DNA of 64,000 bases from assembly GCA_965644295.1 (NCBI GenBank), contig CBFFRP010000413.1, positions 42,520-106,519 on the forward strand. The letters run 5' to 3'. This document shows positions 30,241-40,708 of the stretch, one piece after another (position 1 is the stretch's first letter; every line of letters starts with the position of its first letter). The notes beneath the pieces are model-generated. The model was not told the DNA's origin, did not search any database, and saw only the letters and a list, made by a program, of their open reading frames with translations. Position numbers and translations under genes: made by a program. Source of the stretch: Paraphysomonas bandaiensis. Taxonomy: Eukaryota > Chrysophyceae.

Positions 30241-31553
30241 TCATTTAATTATTTTGAGATCTCCTACCCGCTGTGGCGCATACTGGTCAGCGAACTGTTT
30301 AAATATCTCCTTGAGCTTTTCCACGTAAAGCACCCTCACTTTGTCAATATCCTCCCTGGTGGGATTTTCTATTACCGGACACTTTATAGGGTCCCCCACA
30401 ATAGTAATAATTGGCACACGCGAAGGAATTGGATTCATAGGGACCGCTGCGCCACTGCTGCCCGCACCAGAAAAAAAGGGTGTTGCAAAGCCAAGATACT
30501 TTAGCATCACGTTCTGCATGTTGCGGATTGCACTTCCCTCCTCATTTGGCACCTGTTCGTACAAATCGTTCTCTCCAAACGAATAAATGGGCACAAGACA
30601 GGCCCCATGCTGAAGGGCTATGCGGAAGAACCCTGACCGTCGATTGAGTGTAAGAGAATGGGTGCCGGGATGTGCGTCTAGGGCTTCCGCAGCTCCCCCT
30701 GGAACCACGAGAACAGCATTCCCGGGACCTTTGTTTAGTACATATTTAAGCGCCTTCGCCCCTACACTGATAACACCTAACCGAAGTATGATCTCTCGCC
30801 AGAACGGAATAAAAAAATTGGCTTCTAACGTTGCTGGACATATAGTGATGCCCGGAAACATCTCACTTACGCCATTCGCGTCGGCGGCAAAGTTAACAAA
30901 GCACCCAACTGAAATTATACCGTGAGGATGGTAACCAAACATATACACCTCTTTGGGGTCAAACACAGTGTCCGGGTTTTGCTTTAAAAGGAGTACAGGG
31001 AAATAATTACGAAGAGATTTCCAAAAAGAATGCCGCTTGAACCAACTTAGGGCTCTGGATCCCTCTTGATGGGATTTGTCCGTGTACACATGAATAAAAT
31101 ATATCACTAGTATTCCTCCCAATATTCTAGACTTATCGAGGAAAATGGCCAGAAAAAGTAAGACCCATGTCAACAACATGCTAGTCGGCAACAACAAAAA
31201 GGTAATTATACATGACACCAGCTGACGGCGTCGCGGTGGAGCTAGAGAAATAGCACTTTCCGCTAGACCACGGGACTGTGCAGCTGCCTTAATCCATGGC
31301 TGAAGGTCAAAACCTGTGCGAAGGGCTGAATAGTTCTTCCCAAAGCGCTCCCTGTATGTATGTTATAATTACAGAAAATGTATTGCAGTCAAGTTGCGTA
31401 CATGAAATTGTCTTGTAACTTCTTCAAGTTCTCATATACATCAGCGCTGTTAATGATAAACCCGTGTTTGTCCTTAAGTAGCTTAGCATTGACTGCCTCC
31501 AACTCAGCAATTCGAGCCAGCAACTTTTCCTTTGAATCATCTTCAGTCGCCAT
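30241..31553 (-). CDS. DGAT2-family acyltransferase (diacylglycerol/monoacylglycerol acyltransferase), 420 aa
   Basis: Exon 1 is 31553-31402, the intron is 31401-31352 (GTACGC...ATACAG, 50 nt), and exon 2 is 31351-30241. Exon 1 encodes a charged coiled-coil-like N-terminus (KLLARIAELEAVNAKLL). Two adjacent hydrophobic segments (about 98-122 and 126-138) form the usual DGAT2 membrane hairpin. Then come YFP (167-169), HPHG (192-195, the catalytic His motif) and the acyltransferase glycerol-binding region VVPGGAAEALDAHPG, RRSGFFRIALQHGACLVP and SFGEN. These define the DGAT2/MOGAT family, which makes triacylglycerol at the ER and on lipid droplets. Substrate (DAG, MAG or wax alcohol) cannot be told from the motifs. 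The N-terminal extension is longer than usual. An upstream motif is shared with the Grx/CCCH promoter. Confidence 0.9.
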
Positions 31554-33845
31554 GACAAATAGAAAACGTTTTACTGATACTATGCCAGGGACTGTATCTG
31601 CTTCAAGCTAGCTGTAACTTTAGTTTAGGGTCGAAAGTAAACTAGAAAATCAAGAAGGTGTTGCGGAGTGTTTTGTCAGTATCATGCCAGGAGAACATCA
31701 GTCGAACTAGCGCTGCGACGTATGCACTGCTGTATCTCGTACAGTATCTACAACATCGAGGCGTACTGTACGCAGTTGTATATCACTGGAATACAATTAG
31801 AATCAACGAACAAAGAACATTCTGCATCATGTCTAGATGAACTCTGTCGTACAGCAGTGTATATAGATATATACAGTGACATGCTGCTGTTGGAATAGAA
31901 TACCATGGAATACCTGGAATACAATCAAACAAGACTTTGCTTCTTGAACTGACGTCGTTGACTTGGACTGAGAGTATCTCTATATATTGCCTATTACAAC
32001 TCTATGCTACTCCATGCAATCATGGAGCACTGACACGAATATACAACCAGATTCTCTTAACACACAGTGCCTCTATCACAATTAAAAGTTTTCATTTCCC
32101 CTTGCCAATTCCTCGAGTACCTCTCACATCCATCTCTACTGATCAACGCCGCTGCGGTGAAGTTTAGATACGAAGCCCTCAAAACGTTAGTATGCAACTG
32201 GAATCTCACTTATATGAGTACAGTGCAATTCTACACCTAGTTTTTGCACAGTGTCTCATTAGTGTTTTCAGTTACTTCTCTGCACATTTTAAGATCGCTC
32301 GCGAACAGAACCAGAAAGACATGGCCAAGACCCGGCAACGAAATTAGTAACTAGAGACATATTTTGACCTCAATAATAATTCAAGTTAATGTGATATTGG
32401 ACAGTAAGGCAATTAGGCAATGTGAACCAATTCTGCTGCGAGCATTATATCTACCGAACTGCTCCTAAAAAGGCAATATTTGCGTATCCAACCGTATATA
32501 TATATCTGAGGAACTACCTATTCTATATGGCGTATAGAAATGGTAACTGTGGTTATTCAGGTTCTTAAAAAAGAAGAAAGTAGAGGGTGTGTTCATGCTG
32601 GCTGTTAAGGCGAACGATGAAACTGTTGCTGTGATCTTGTCCTCTGGAATGCATACCAGGTTTTGTTTTACGTAGAAAGTAGATATGTCAAATTGAATTT
32701 TTATATTGTAATAAGAAAAGGTATGAGTTTTGAACTTGATTTTTATAGTATTTAATTGCCACCCAATCCGAATTTCTTTAGGAATTGCCGAATAAGACTG
32801 CTCGGACCCCATCTTTAGCTTTCAATACGCAAGCTACTTGATCATGCATACTGATATTCATTACCAATATCATTGAACCCATAATGAGTCTCCCCGTACA
32901 TTGAAATTAATGGGCTGCAAAAGTCTAAACGACTAGAGGTTCATGAGGGTGGAAGGTTTCCTCTAATACACTTAATATTTTTACTTATAGCAGATACTAT
33001 AGAATTGGAGGATTAAATACCAACATCAACTACTCATTCTGTTGGGAATAAAATTGTCACTGTAACTAAAGTGCTCTTCACTGTATAGACTGTAAACTGT
33101 GTTGGCATTCACTATCTTCTCTAGAAAACTCTAAGAACATATACAAGACGAGAAAATGTGTCCAACAAAACCCTTTGCACTGCGCCTTCTCAGGTCGAGT
33201 GAAAGTGTCATCCACTCCGCTTTGGACTCTCACTACAGCATTTTCAAAGGTCTGTTAAATAGGAAACAAACGTAATCGTACAAAGAAACAGTACCTCTCT
33301 CAATGTAAAGATATTTATAATGAGAGGCCAACTTTCCCACCATTTTAATAGCCGTCAAGGTTGATGGCCATTAAGGGCAATAAATGGCCATTGTCCTTAA
33401 TATTTTCCAAGTTCTAATTCTAATATTATGTCCTTATACTATACAGTAAATTATTGCAATTCAATTAATTTGTACGCAGCCCTGTACACTGGTGCAGTTG
33501 CCACTGTCATCTTTATGTCTGGCTGACGTGTTCGAGGTTCTGTAGAGTGTCGTGAATACAGCATATGTTTAAGAAAAAATGAATATTATATGTATAATGT
33601 AACCGTTACTTTTTAACATTTTTGAGTCATAAGCAATACTTCTCTATAAGTTCTTCGGAGTACCAACCTTCTAAAGTGTACCCACACCTTCTAAAGCGTA
33701 GTCATACAAGTAATTATTCAATATTATTCATGACGCGTACTCTACAATTTACAGGCACATCGCTGGAACGTAGTCAGTAGCAGAAGGCAATGCACAAATA
33801 AAAGTCTGCTTGTAAAGGATATTGACTCAAGAAATCAAAATGATA
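31554..33845. other. Spacer between DGAT2-like and aminopeptidase P genes
   Basis: Upstream of DGAT2 there are GGAATAC motifs at about 31787 and 31891-31921, and GTACTGTACG near 31765. The minus-strand frame 32465-32812 (115 aa) has no recognisable family and I do not call it a gene. A short palindromic stretch with TGGCCATT repeats lies at about 33358-33405. ACCTTCTAAAG is repeated at about 33666 and 33687. Confidence 0.3.
31895..31913. promoter_or_regulatory. Shared upstream 19-mer, candidate promoter element
   Basis: ATAGAATACCATGGAATAC is identical to 15575-15593, and is followed here by another CTGGAATAC. It lies ~340 bp upstream of the DGAT2-like start. A related GTATTCCAGG occurs at about 36265, upstream of aminopeptidase P. 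Confidence 0.35.
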
Positions 33846-36084
33846 TCATGCTACAAATGGCTCGGTTTCATGCATTAAGTAATCAACGGCCTCCGGAAAC
33901 GTGCACTGTAAAACAGGAAGAAGTTTTTCTCTGACTTCAGCGTGATATGCATTTAGCCAGGCCACTTCATTCTTTGTCAGCAGTGAAGCATTTATTAGCT
34001 TCTGCTGGATTGGACACATAGTAACTGTCTCAAACTTACAATATCTGGGTGCCCCATATGAGATGCTGGTCGAAGCTGGTACCGTGATGCATAAGTTCTC
34101 AATGCGAATACCGAAGGCCCCATCTTCGTAATACCCTGGTTCGTTAGATGTAGTCATACCACACACATATCCCTGAATACATACATCAGCACATAACTCG
34201 TCAAGGTAATAAGGTGGTAAACTCACAGCCTCGCCCCCAACTCTCTTTCTGAACCCTATTCCTTGCGGACCCTCATGTACATTCAAAAATGATCCTACCC
34301 CGTGACCAGTACCGTGGTTGTAATCCATTCCTGCTCGCCACATAGGGGCACGGGCAATGGTATCGAGACGGGAGCCTGCGATGCCTTCATAAAAGTGATA
34401 AGGCGCTCAGACAGTACAATGCAAACTGCACTCTACCTTCAGGAAACACTGCGTCGGCAAGTGCAATATGGGACTATTCTGAAGCTAAGAAACGATTAAT
34501 TTTCGTAGATTACAACTCACCTTAAGGACATAAGTGAAGCAGTCTTTCATCCACTGCGTTGGCTGGCCGAAGTGCAACGTCCTAAGCACAGAGAATGTCA
34601 GGAAATGGTGATATTCAATAAATAGTGAATTAGTGCACACCTAGTGACGTCTGTAGTGCCATCAAAATATTGTGCCCCCGAATCGCACAAATACAAGGAG
34701 TCGAAACCTAGAGCAGAGCATGTTTCCCTTTTAGGCTTATAGTGGATTACGGCACCTAAAGATATGCAACTATTAAGCATAACATTAGCTTGACGAAATA
34801 CACCACCATTAGCTCCATATGAAGATATGGTATCAAAAGATGGGGAGACGTAGTTGTTAACCTTTGATCTGAATGTATTCAATTTGCAAGCTACCTCGTA
34901 TTCCGTTGGCATTTCCCCTCCAGACAATTTCAATGAAGACATCAGGCCTTCAAGCCAGGAAAAGAAAGCTGTCAGGGCGGCCCCGTCCCTGATGTGACAC
35001 TCTTTGAACCCGCGCAACTCAGTCTCGTTTTTAATGCTCTTCATTGTGTTCACAGGAGATTGAATATCGCACACAATCTCTGTCCCCGCTGCCTCAACAC
35101 AGCGATAGAGTCGCCAGTTTAGTTGATTGCAATCCAGAGCAATACGTCGACCATTCTCAGAAAAAGATGCAGCCAAGGATGCCAGAAAAGCTTCAATATC
35201 TCCATATGAATGCACGGTCACAGGTTTGATACCATTTGATTGCAGGTGGGATTCAACTTCCACAGATACTCTATCCCGTGGAGACACGAACCAGTGCGCA
35301 GCCCCAGAGTCCAATACTACCACATAAGAAGTAACTACAGGGTTATAATCCACATCAGCGCCCCTAATGTTGAGCAGCCAAGCAACCTGCACAAATATTG
35401 AGGTACCAATGGTGGAATTCATTTCCCCAATACCTCATCCAGCATAGAGACCACAATGGCATCGCACCGCTTCGATTGCAGTACTTTCTGCACGCGTGAG
35501 AGTTTTTCCACTATACTTTCTCCAGCAAACTGAATATCGTGAGGGCGTATAGCGGCACTAGGTGCATCAGGGCGGCTGGCGCCCCACACCATATCTATTG
35601 GGTTCTCATCTATAGCAACCAGAGATATACCACGCTTGCTGAGCACTGCCTCCAAATCTTTCGCGTAGGAGGCGGACACAAGATATGCGTCTAATCCAAC
35701 AATCTGTCCCTCAACAAGATTGAGAACTAGCCAATCATTAATACTGGGAACACCCGACTGTCCGGATTTCATTAGGATCCACTCGGACGAGAGTTCCTGA
35801 GCAGCCTGGTTAAAATATCTGCCGTCAGTCCACAGAAGAGCACTATCAGCAGTAACAATGGCAGTTCCAGCCGAGCCCGTGAAGCCTGAAATGAAAGCAC
35901 GACGTTTCTCACAAGCTGCTACATATTCGCTCTAAGCAGAGAATGAGAAACAAACGCATGCGGAGATATTTGAGATGCAACAGAATACAAGATTCACCTG
36001 GTGGGCATCCCCGGAGCCGATGATGAATGCATCCACTCGAGCAGCAGACAGTAGAGCGCGTAAGTCTGAAAGATTCTTGTTCAT
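33846..36084 (-). CDS. XPNPEP1: Cytosolic Xaa-Pro aminopeptidase (aminopeptidase P, M24B), 655 aa, six exons
   Basis: Exons are 36084-35998, 35931-35434, 35386-34641, 34581-34521, 34473-34437 (37 nt) and 34384-33846. Introns are 66, 47, 59, 47 and 52 nt. Phases agree and conserved peptides run across every junction, including DAHQ|SEYVA, LDE|VAWLLNIRG and DVTR|TLHFG. It has the N-terminal creatinase-like domains (FTGSAGTAIVT, WTDGRYF) and then the pita-bread peptidase with the metal ligands of M24: Asp in YLCDSGAQY, Asp in DGTTDVTR, His in HGTGHGVGSFL, Glu in TSNEPGYYEDG and Glu in GIRIENL. It removes an N-terminal residue before proline, using Mn2+. Length and lack of a signal fit the cytosolic enzyme. 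Confidence 0.93.
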
Positions 36085-37036
36085 TAGGTTAACAAGTCGT
36101 AGATTTCAGGTGGGGGAGTTACAACGAGAGGTACAGCTATAAGAGGACGAACACACCGGTATCTATGGCATGGGTATTGATTGCTTGGTAGAGCTACCTG
36201 TACAGTGTACAGCACGCTCGTGGTACGATGTACTACTACAGTGTACTACTCTGATACTATAGGTTGTATTCCAGGAGACAGCAGCAGAATACCGTATACT
36301 AATATCCATATATCTGCATCGTACACCCTGCACCGGTGCAGAGGAGGCAGTGCTGTATGTTACACTATCGCACATGCAGCTATTCCATTAAATATCTCGT
36401 CGGATTACATCAGGCTGTTACTACGATATTTCGCACCTGTTGCATTCATCTCATCGTAATAACTGGGCAGTTGCATACTGCTTTAATTCAGTCTATATAT
36501 CAGAAGTGTGTATATATGTGTAGAATGAAGTCGCATGATAGACGGCACTTGCAACAAGATAAGGAAATGCAGCTTTTAAACAAGTTGTGTGGAACTCATA
36601 TCCAGGGGCGATAGTGTTCCACTGCTCATCAGCGATAGAAACTTCCAAGAAGTGTGCTGCAAAGTTCCATTCCACACCGCATAGTATTCGCCCAACCATT
36701 TGATCTTTTCCCTTTGTTGAACCTTTCCTATAGACGACCTAACTCGGTGATACATGGTTCTCATTGAGGGTCCACCTGACTTACTCTGAGCACACGTTGC
36801 GCTACACCTTTGTGAAACTAAAGAGTTCCGATTTCGTAAACAAATGCCCCATACCATCAATGCTGCTTCCGGTAGTAATTAGAAAACTTACCTTCACTGG
36901 ATTTGCCCTGAACACATAGTTGTTACATATTGAGCTTCAGGCATATTGATGGATCCAATGAATTTACCCTATAAATGTTTTGGACATTTCGTTTCATCCT
37001 TCTGATCTCGTTTATGTTTAGGCAGCTCTACCCTCT
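36085..37036. other. Spacer upstream of aminopeptidase P
   Basis: No gene supported. The first ~250 bases have many GTAC-centred words (GTACAGTGTACAGCACG, GTACGATGTACTACTACAG). Similar GTACAGCA words precede the DGAT2-like and EFHC-like genes. Overlapping open frames on both strands at 36160-36860 lack protein-like composition. Confidence 0.3.
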
Positions 37037-37240
37037 ACCTATTAGCAATAGGTGTTTTATAAGAGTTAGGACTAATATAGCATTGCAATTTTATTAACTA
37101 GGACTTAACTATTCTGAGATCCTACTATTTAACGCTACGAAAGCTGCTTGTGTGTCACCGCAAGCACCAACGTGCAACCACTTTCGTTCTATCACTCAAA
37201 GCAAAAGAAGTGACCAAGCATAATATTGATATACTTAATT
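37037..37240 (+). repeat. R1 repeat, subfamily II, first half
   Basis: ATTAGCAATAGGTGTTTTAT, AACGCTACGAAAGCTGCTTG, then CACTTTCGTTCTATCACTCA. Core stem arms are ACGAAAG (37137-37143) and CTTTCGT (37181-37187), fully complementary. Confidence 0.75.
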
Positions 37241-37284
37241 TTTTTTCAGTTCTTTGTTGCCACCGTGAATCTTCTCGACTGCCT

Positions 37285-37690
37285 TATATATTGAAAGCCT
37301 AATTACTTAGCAATAGGCGTTAAAAATCTGCACCAATAGTGGCTAGTTGAATTCTAGACATACTATTTAGACCTCTACCCATAACTATTTTCCTACTATT
37401 TAGCGCTACAGAAGCTGCTTGTGCGTCGTCGCAAGCACCAAGGTGCGACCACTTCCGTTCAAATGTTGATTGTGAGATTCGCCATGATCGTATGTCCCAG
37501 GACTCACTGGCGCGTGTTATCAGGGGGTCTCAAGTGGTCAGCTTCTGTAGCGCTAAATAGTAGGATAATAGAATTTGTGCTGATTAGTTATGGGTAGAGG
37601 TCTAAATAGCATTCTAGCATTTAACTAGCCACTACATTAGTGCAGGTTTTTAACGCCTATTGCTAATAATAAGACTTTCAATATATCAAT
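37285..37690. repeat. R1 subfamily I foldback: two half-elements in inverted orientation
   Basis: The left arm runs from ATATTGAAAGCC to CACTTCCGTTC. The right arm is its inverse, from GCTTCTGTAGCGCTAAATAG to TAAGACTTTCAATATAT. About 110 bp separate the arms (TGATTGTGAGATTCGCC, CAGGACTCACTGG). A long terminal inverted repeat of ~150 bp makes this copy a classic foldback MITE. Confidence 0.75.
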
Positions 37691-38363
37691 ATATAAGGGG
37701 TCTCCCCTTGGGATGAGGTTCCACCAGGATCTAAGGTCTGAGGTACAGGGTTCTGTATTAAGGTCCTGAGTGTACCGAGTGCTTGATGTGTGTGCTGAGA
37801 GGTGGGTGGAGAGGTGGAATGTGGCGTTGTCTCAGTGCACTGTTTGGGCCTCAGGCATAGGTATTAAGACCTCTACCCATAACTATTTTCCTACTATTTA
37901 GCGCTACAGAAGCTGCTTGTGCGTCGTCGCAAGCACCAAGGTGCGACCACTTCCGTTCAAATGTTGATTGTGAGATTCGCCATGATCGTATGTCCCCCAG
38001 GACTCACTGGCGCGTGTTATCAGGGGGTCTCAAGTGGTCAGCTTCTGTAGCGCTAAATAGTAGGATAATAGAATTTGTGCTGATTAGTTATGGGTAGAGG
38101 TCTAAATAGCATTCTAGCATTTAACTAGCCACTACATTAGTGCAGGTTTTTAACGCCTATTGCTAATAATAAGACTTTCAATATATCAATATATAAGGGG
38201 TCTCCCCTTGGGATGAGGTTCCACCAGGATCTAAGGTCTGAGGTACAGGGTTCTGTATTAAGGTCCTGAGTGTACCGAGTGCTTGATGTGTGTGCTGAGA
38301 GGTGGGTGGAGAGGTGGAATGTGGCGTTGTCTCAGTGCACTGTTTGGGCCTCAGGCATAGGTA
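37370..38363. repeat. Tandem duplication, unit ~0.5 kb, two copies
   Basis: 37370-37863 and 37868-38363 are near-identical over their whole length, starting at GACCTCTACCC and ending at CTCAGGCATAGGTA. The only difference I see is a 2-bp indel (TGTCCCAGG versus TGTCCCCCAGG). The unit covers most of the R1 foldback plus ~170 bp of GC-rich sequence. It arose recently. Confidence 0.88.
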
Positions 38364-38589
38364 GAGTTGCCGGAGACGGCGTCGTTGTCGAGGGCCTGAA
38401 GGTTTCATGGGGACGTGATATGTTCCTGTGGGTATGAGTGGTGGGGTTCGTGTGTACGGTGGGTTGTGGTCCAGTCTGGTCGTCTGCGGACTCCTAGTAA
38501 TCGTAGCACCCTGGGGCGGTTCCATGGCTATCTACGTTTTTGACGCGGTCGCGGGAGTAGCCTAGGGGGTCCTTTGTATAGGGTAATAT

Positions 38590-39010
38590 ATCGTCGACTT
38601 CGATCTTGGATCATGAGCTTTGCTGCAGCAAAAAGTTTTGGTGTCAGGTACTCATGAATGTGATCTCCAAAAACCATCTCGAATTGTGCAGTGGTGATGA
38701 TGCCTGTTCAGAATCTCTCCACCTGCTGCTGCTTTTTTGAAGGGCCGATATGAATTTTCGCCCAGATGTCATGTGGGGAGTTCGTCATACAATGTACGAG
38801 CGTCTTGGGGGTCGAGCTAGTGCTCATCTTCCTCCTGCTATCCTATTGGCACACATTAGAAAATTTTAAGTAGTCCCGTCATTGTACCAGATTGACATGC
38901 TCCATTTCACTTTGGAATTATACTTAATATGGCAAAACCAAACTCGCATGATAGCAAGTGGCCAGATAGAAGCAAATAGCGGTCAATCCTTACGAATGCG
39001 AAGTCCTGCC
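38590..39010 (-). pseudogene. Decayed paralogous coding fragment
   Basis: On the minus strand, conceptual translation gives fragments such as IDRYLLLSGHLLSCEFGF and FGDHIHEYLTPKLFAAAKLM, interrupted by stops. They resemble IDRYLLLFNHLRSFEFGSDV and LFSDMSDKLAPELFAIND of the frame at 39722-39985, but in a different order. Both copies share the nucleotide string GCTCCATTTCACTT. I do not know the parent gene. The GC-rich sequence on its low-coordinate side (38178-38525) holds a Pro/Thr-rich minus frame that may be part of the same relic. Confidence 0.35.
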
Positions 39011-39439
39011 TGCTGGTACCTCTTGTTTGATTACTGTGCATAAATTCCTTACGGAGCTTACAGGCATACCTTCAGAGTTTCTTCAAAGTTTCCAATTGCC
39101 GGCAAATATCTTAACGAACACTGTGATCAATTAAATTAATTATTATATAGATAAATCCAATTGTATTTTTACAACAAAATGCTGCTTTATAACAACACGT
39201 ATCTTCAAATTAGCTTCTTTCCAGAAGCCCGGCAAATTGTAATAAACATATTAGAAGACATGTTAATGACCCCATCAAGATTGCGTATCAATTAATTGTC
39301 AATTAGTAACTACCTGCCAATATAGCTAGTAGCGATGCATGCGTAAAAACATAAGTAGCTTCTAAATGTTGAGGAGTCAAGCTCATGCACAAACCTGTCT
39401 TAACAATATAGCTCTACTGAACAACCTTCCAACCTTATA

Positions 39440-39985
39440 GATTGTGGCATGCAAGTGCTTCATGCTGCGGTAACGAGTTTGCTGGTCAAGTCTTTCTCGC
39501 TTCCGCTGCCTGCTACCATCAAGCAAACGTTGCCCTGCGTTGTAATTCGGAACTAGAATCGCACCATCATAACCTCCATCCTCATATAGAGCAAAAATAT
39601 TTTAATTCGATTCTTTTCCGTCCTATTTACGACTGCCTTTTTGAAATCAGCGTTTTGAATAATAGCATCACTGTCGCCCAGATGGCGCTCAACAATCGGG
39701 TGCCTTAATAAATTCCAATTCCTACCGTAACTTCACGAGCTCGGCATGCTCCATTTCACTTGATATAGGACTTAACACGTCGGAACCAAACTCAAATGAT
39801 CGCAAATGATTAAATAGAAGCAAGTAGCGGTCAATTATGGAATTGTGGAGCCCTTTTTCTATTGCAGCCTCTTCGTTATTATCATTTATTGCAAAGAGTT
39901 CTGGTGCCAGTTTATCGCTCATATCGCTGAATAATTGCATTTTTACTATGTGAGATAATTCTATGGATATTATGTCTTTCACCAA
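39440..39985 (-). pseudogene. Hypothetical gene fragment, 87-aa frame plus degraded remainder
   Basis: The minus frame 39985-39722 is open for 87 codons and helix-rich (KDIISIELSHIVKMQLF, then DKLAPELFAINDNNEEAA). Downstream the similarity continues only in broken frames. The diverged second copy at 38590-39010 shows that this is a duplicated coding sequence. It could also be an exon of a small intact gene, but I found no convincing splice of ~50 nt. Confidence 0.35.
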
Positions 39986-40708
39986 TCTTCGATTTTCATC
40001 CTAAAAATTGCAATCAACAACTTTTTAGCATAAAAAGGTGGTACTTTTTATATACTTTTTATATCAATTAATTGAAGCAAGCTAGAGCCAATTATAATTG
40101 CAATTATGATTTGATCCCAATTTCAATTATTGCAATTTCAGTAATTGATAATTGCAATTAATTGAAAATCAATCAGTTGATACGCAGCCCTGGGAGTTTG
40201 TACCGCTTATGATTATACATTGTATAATAGCGTAATAACTAATATACGCACTCTAATTATACCTTGCCAGTGTGAAGCTGACGAAACATATAAAATACTG
40301 CAACCTCCGGAGTAGTACAGTGTCACACAGGCAGTATTTAAACTAAGAAACAGTAAAACATATCATTGGTATAGACATGGTGGGTGAAGCTGAACATTTA
40401 ATAGAGCTATGCCTTTAAACTTCAAACGCCACGCCTATGAGGAAAACAGCCATGACCTCTCTACACTTCCATAATATGCCTACATAGGACAAATGATAAC
40501 TAACTACTGATATTATTTAATTGCCGTCCTGTCATTTCCGCAACATGCATGTTCATTCTCAGTACTGAATACTACAATTTGGATATACTACATAATACTA
40601 AATCCTAACATCCATCAGTTAAGGCTAAAAGGATACAAATTATGCATAAGGATGTACAATTCAACAAGTGCGTGGACAGTGGCACAGCTTTACGCGCAAC
40701 ATAACTAT
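39986..40708. other. Spacer with AATTG-rich stretch
   Basis: 40060-40185 is built from AATTG/CAATT words (AATTATAATTGCAATTATGA, GATAATTGCAATTAATTG) and ends GTTGATACGCAGCCCTGGGA. The same end word (ACGCAGCCCTG) next to CAATTAATT occurs at about 33465-33485, and its inverse (GCGTATCAATTAATTG) at about 39283. This suggests a dispersed simple-repeat element. No gene. Confidence 0.35.

Noticed and set aside
32465-32812. 115-codon minus ORF between DGAT2-like and aminopeptidase P
   Set aside because: No family resemblance and AT-driven composition. It could be chance, so it is not called without transcript support.
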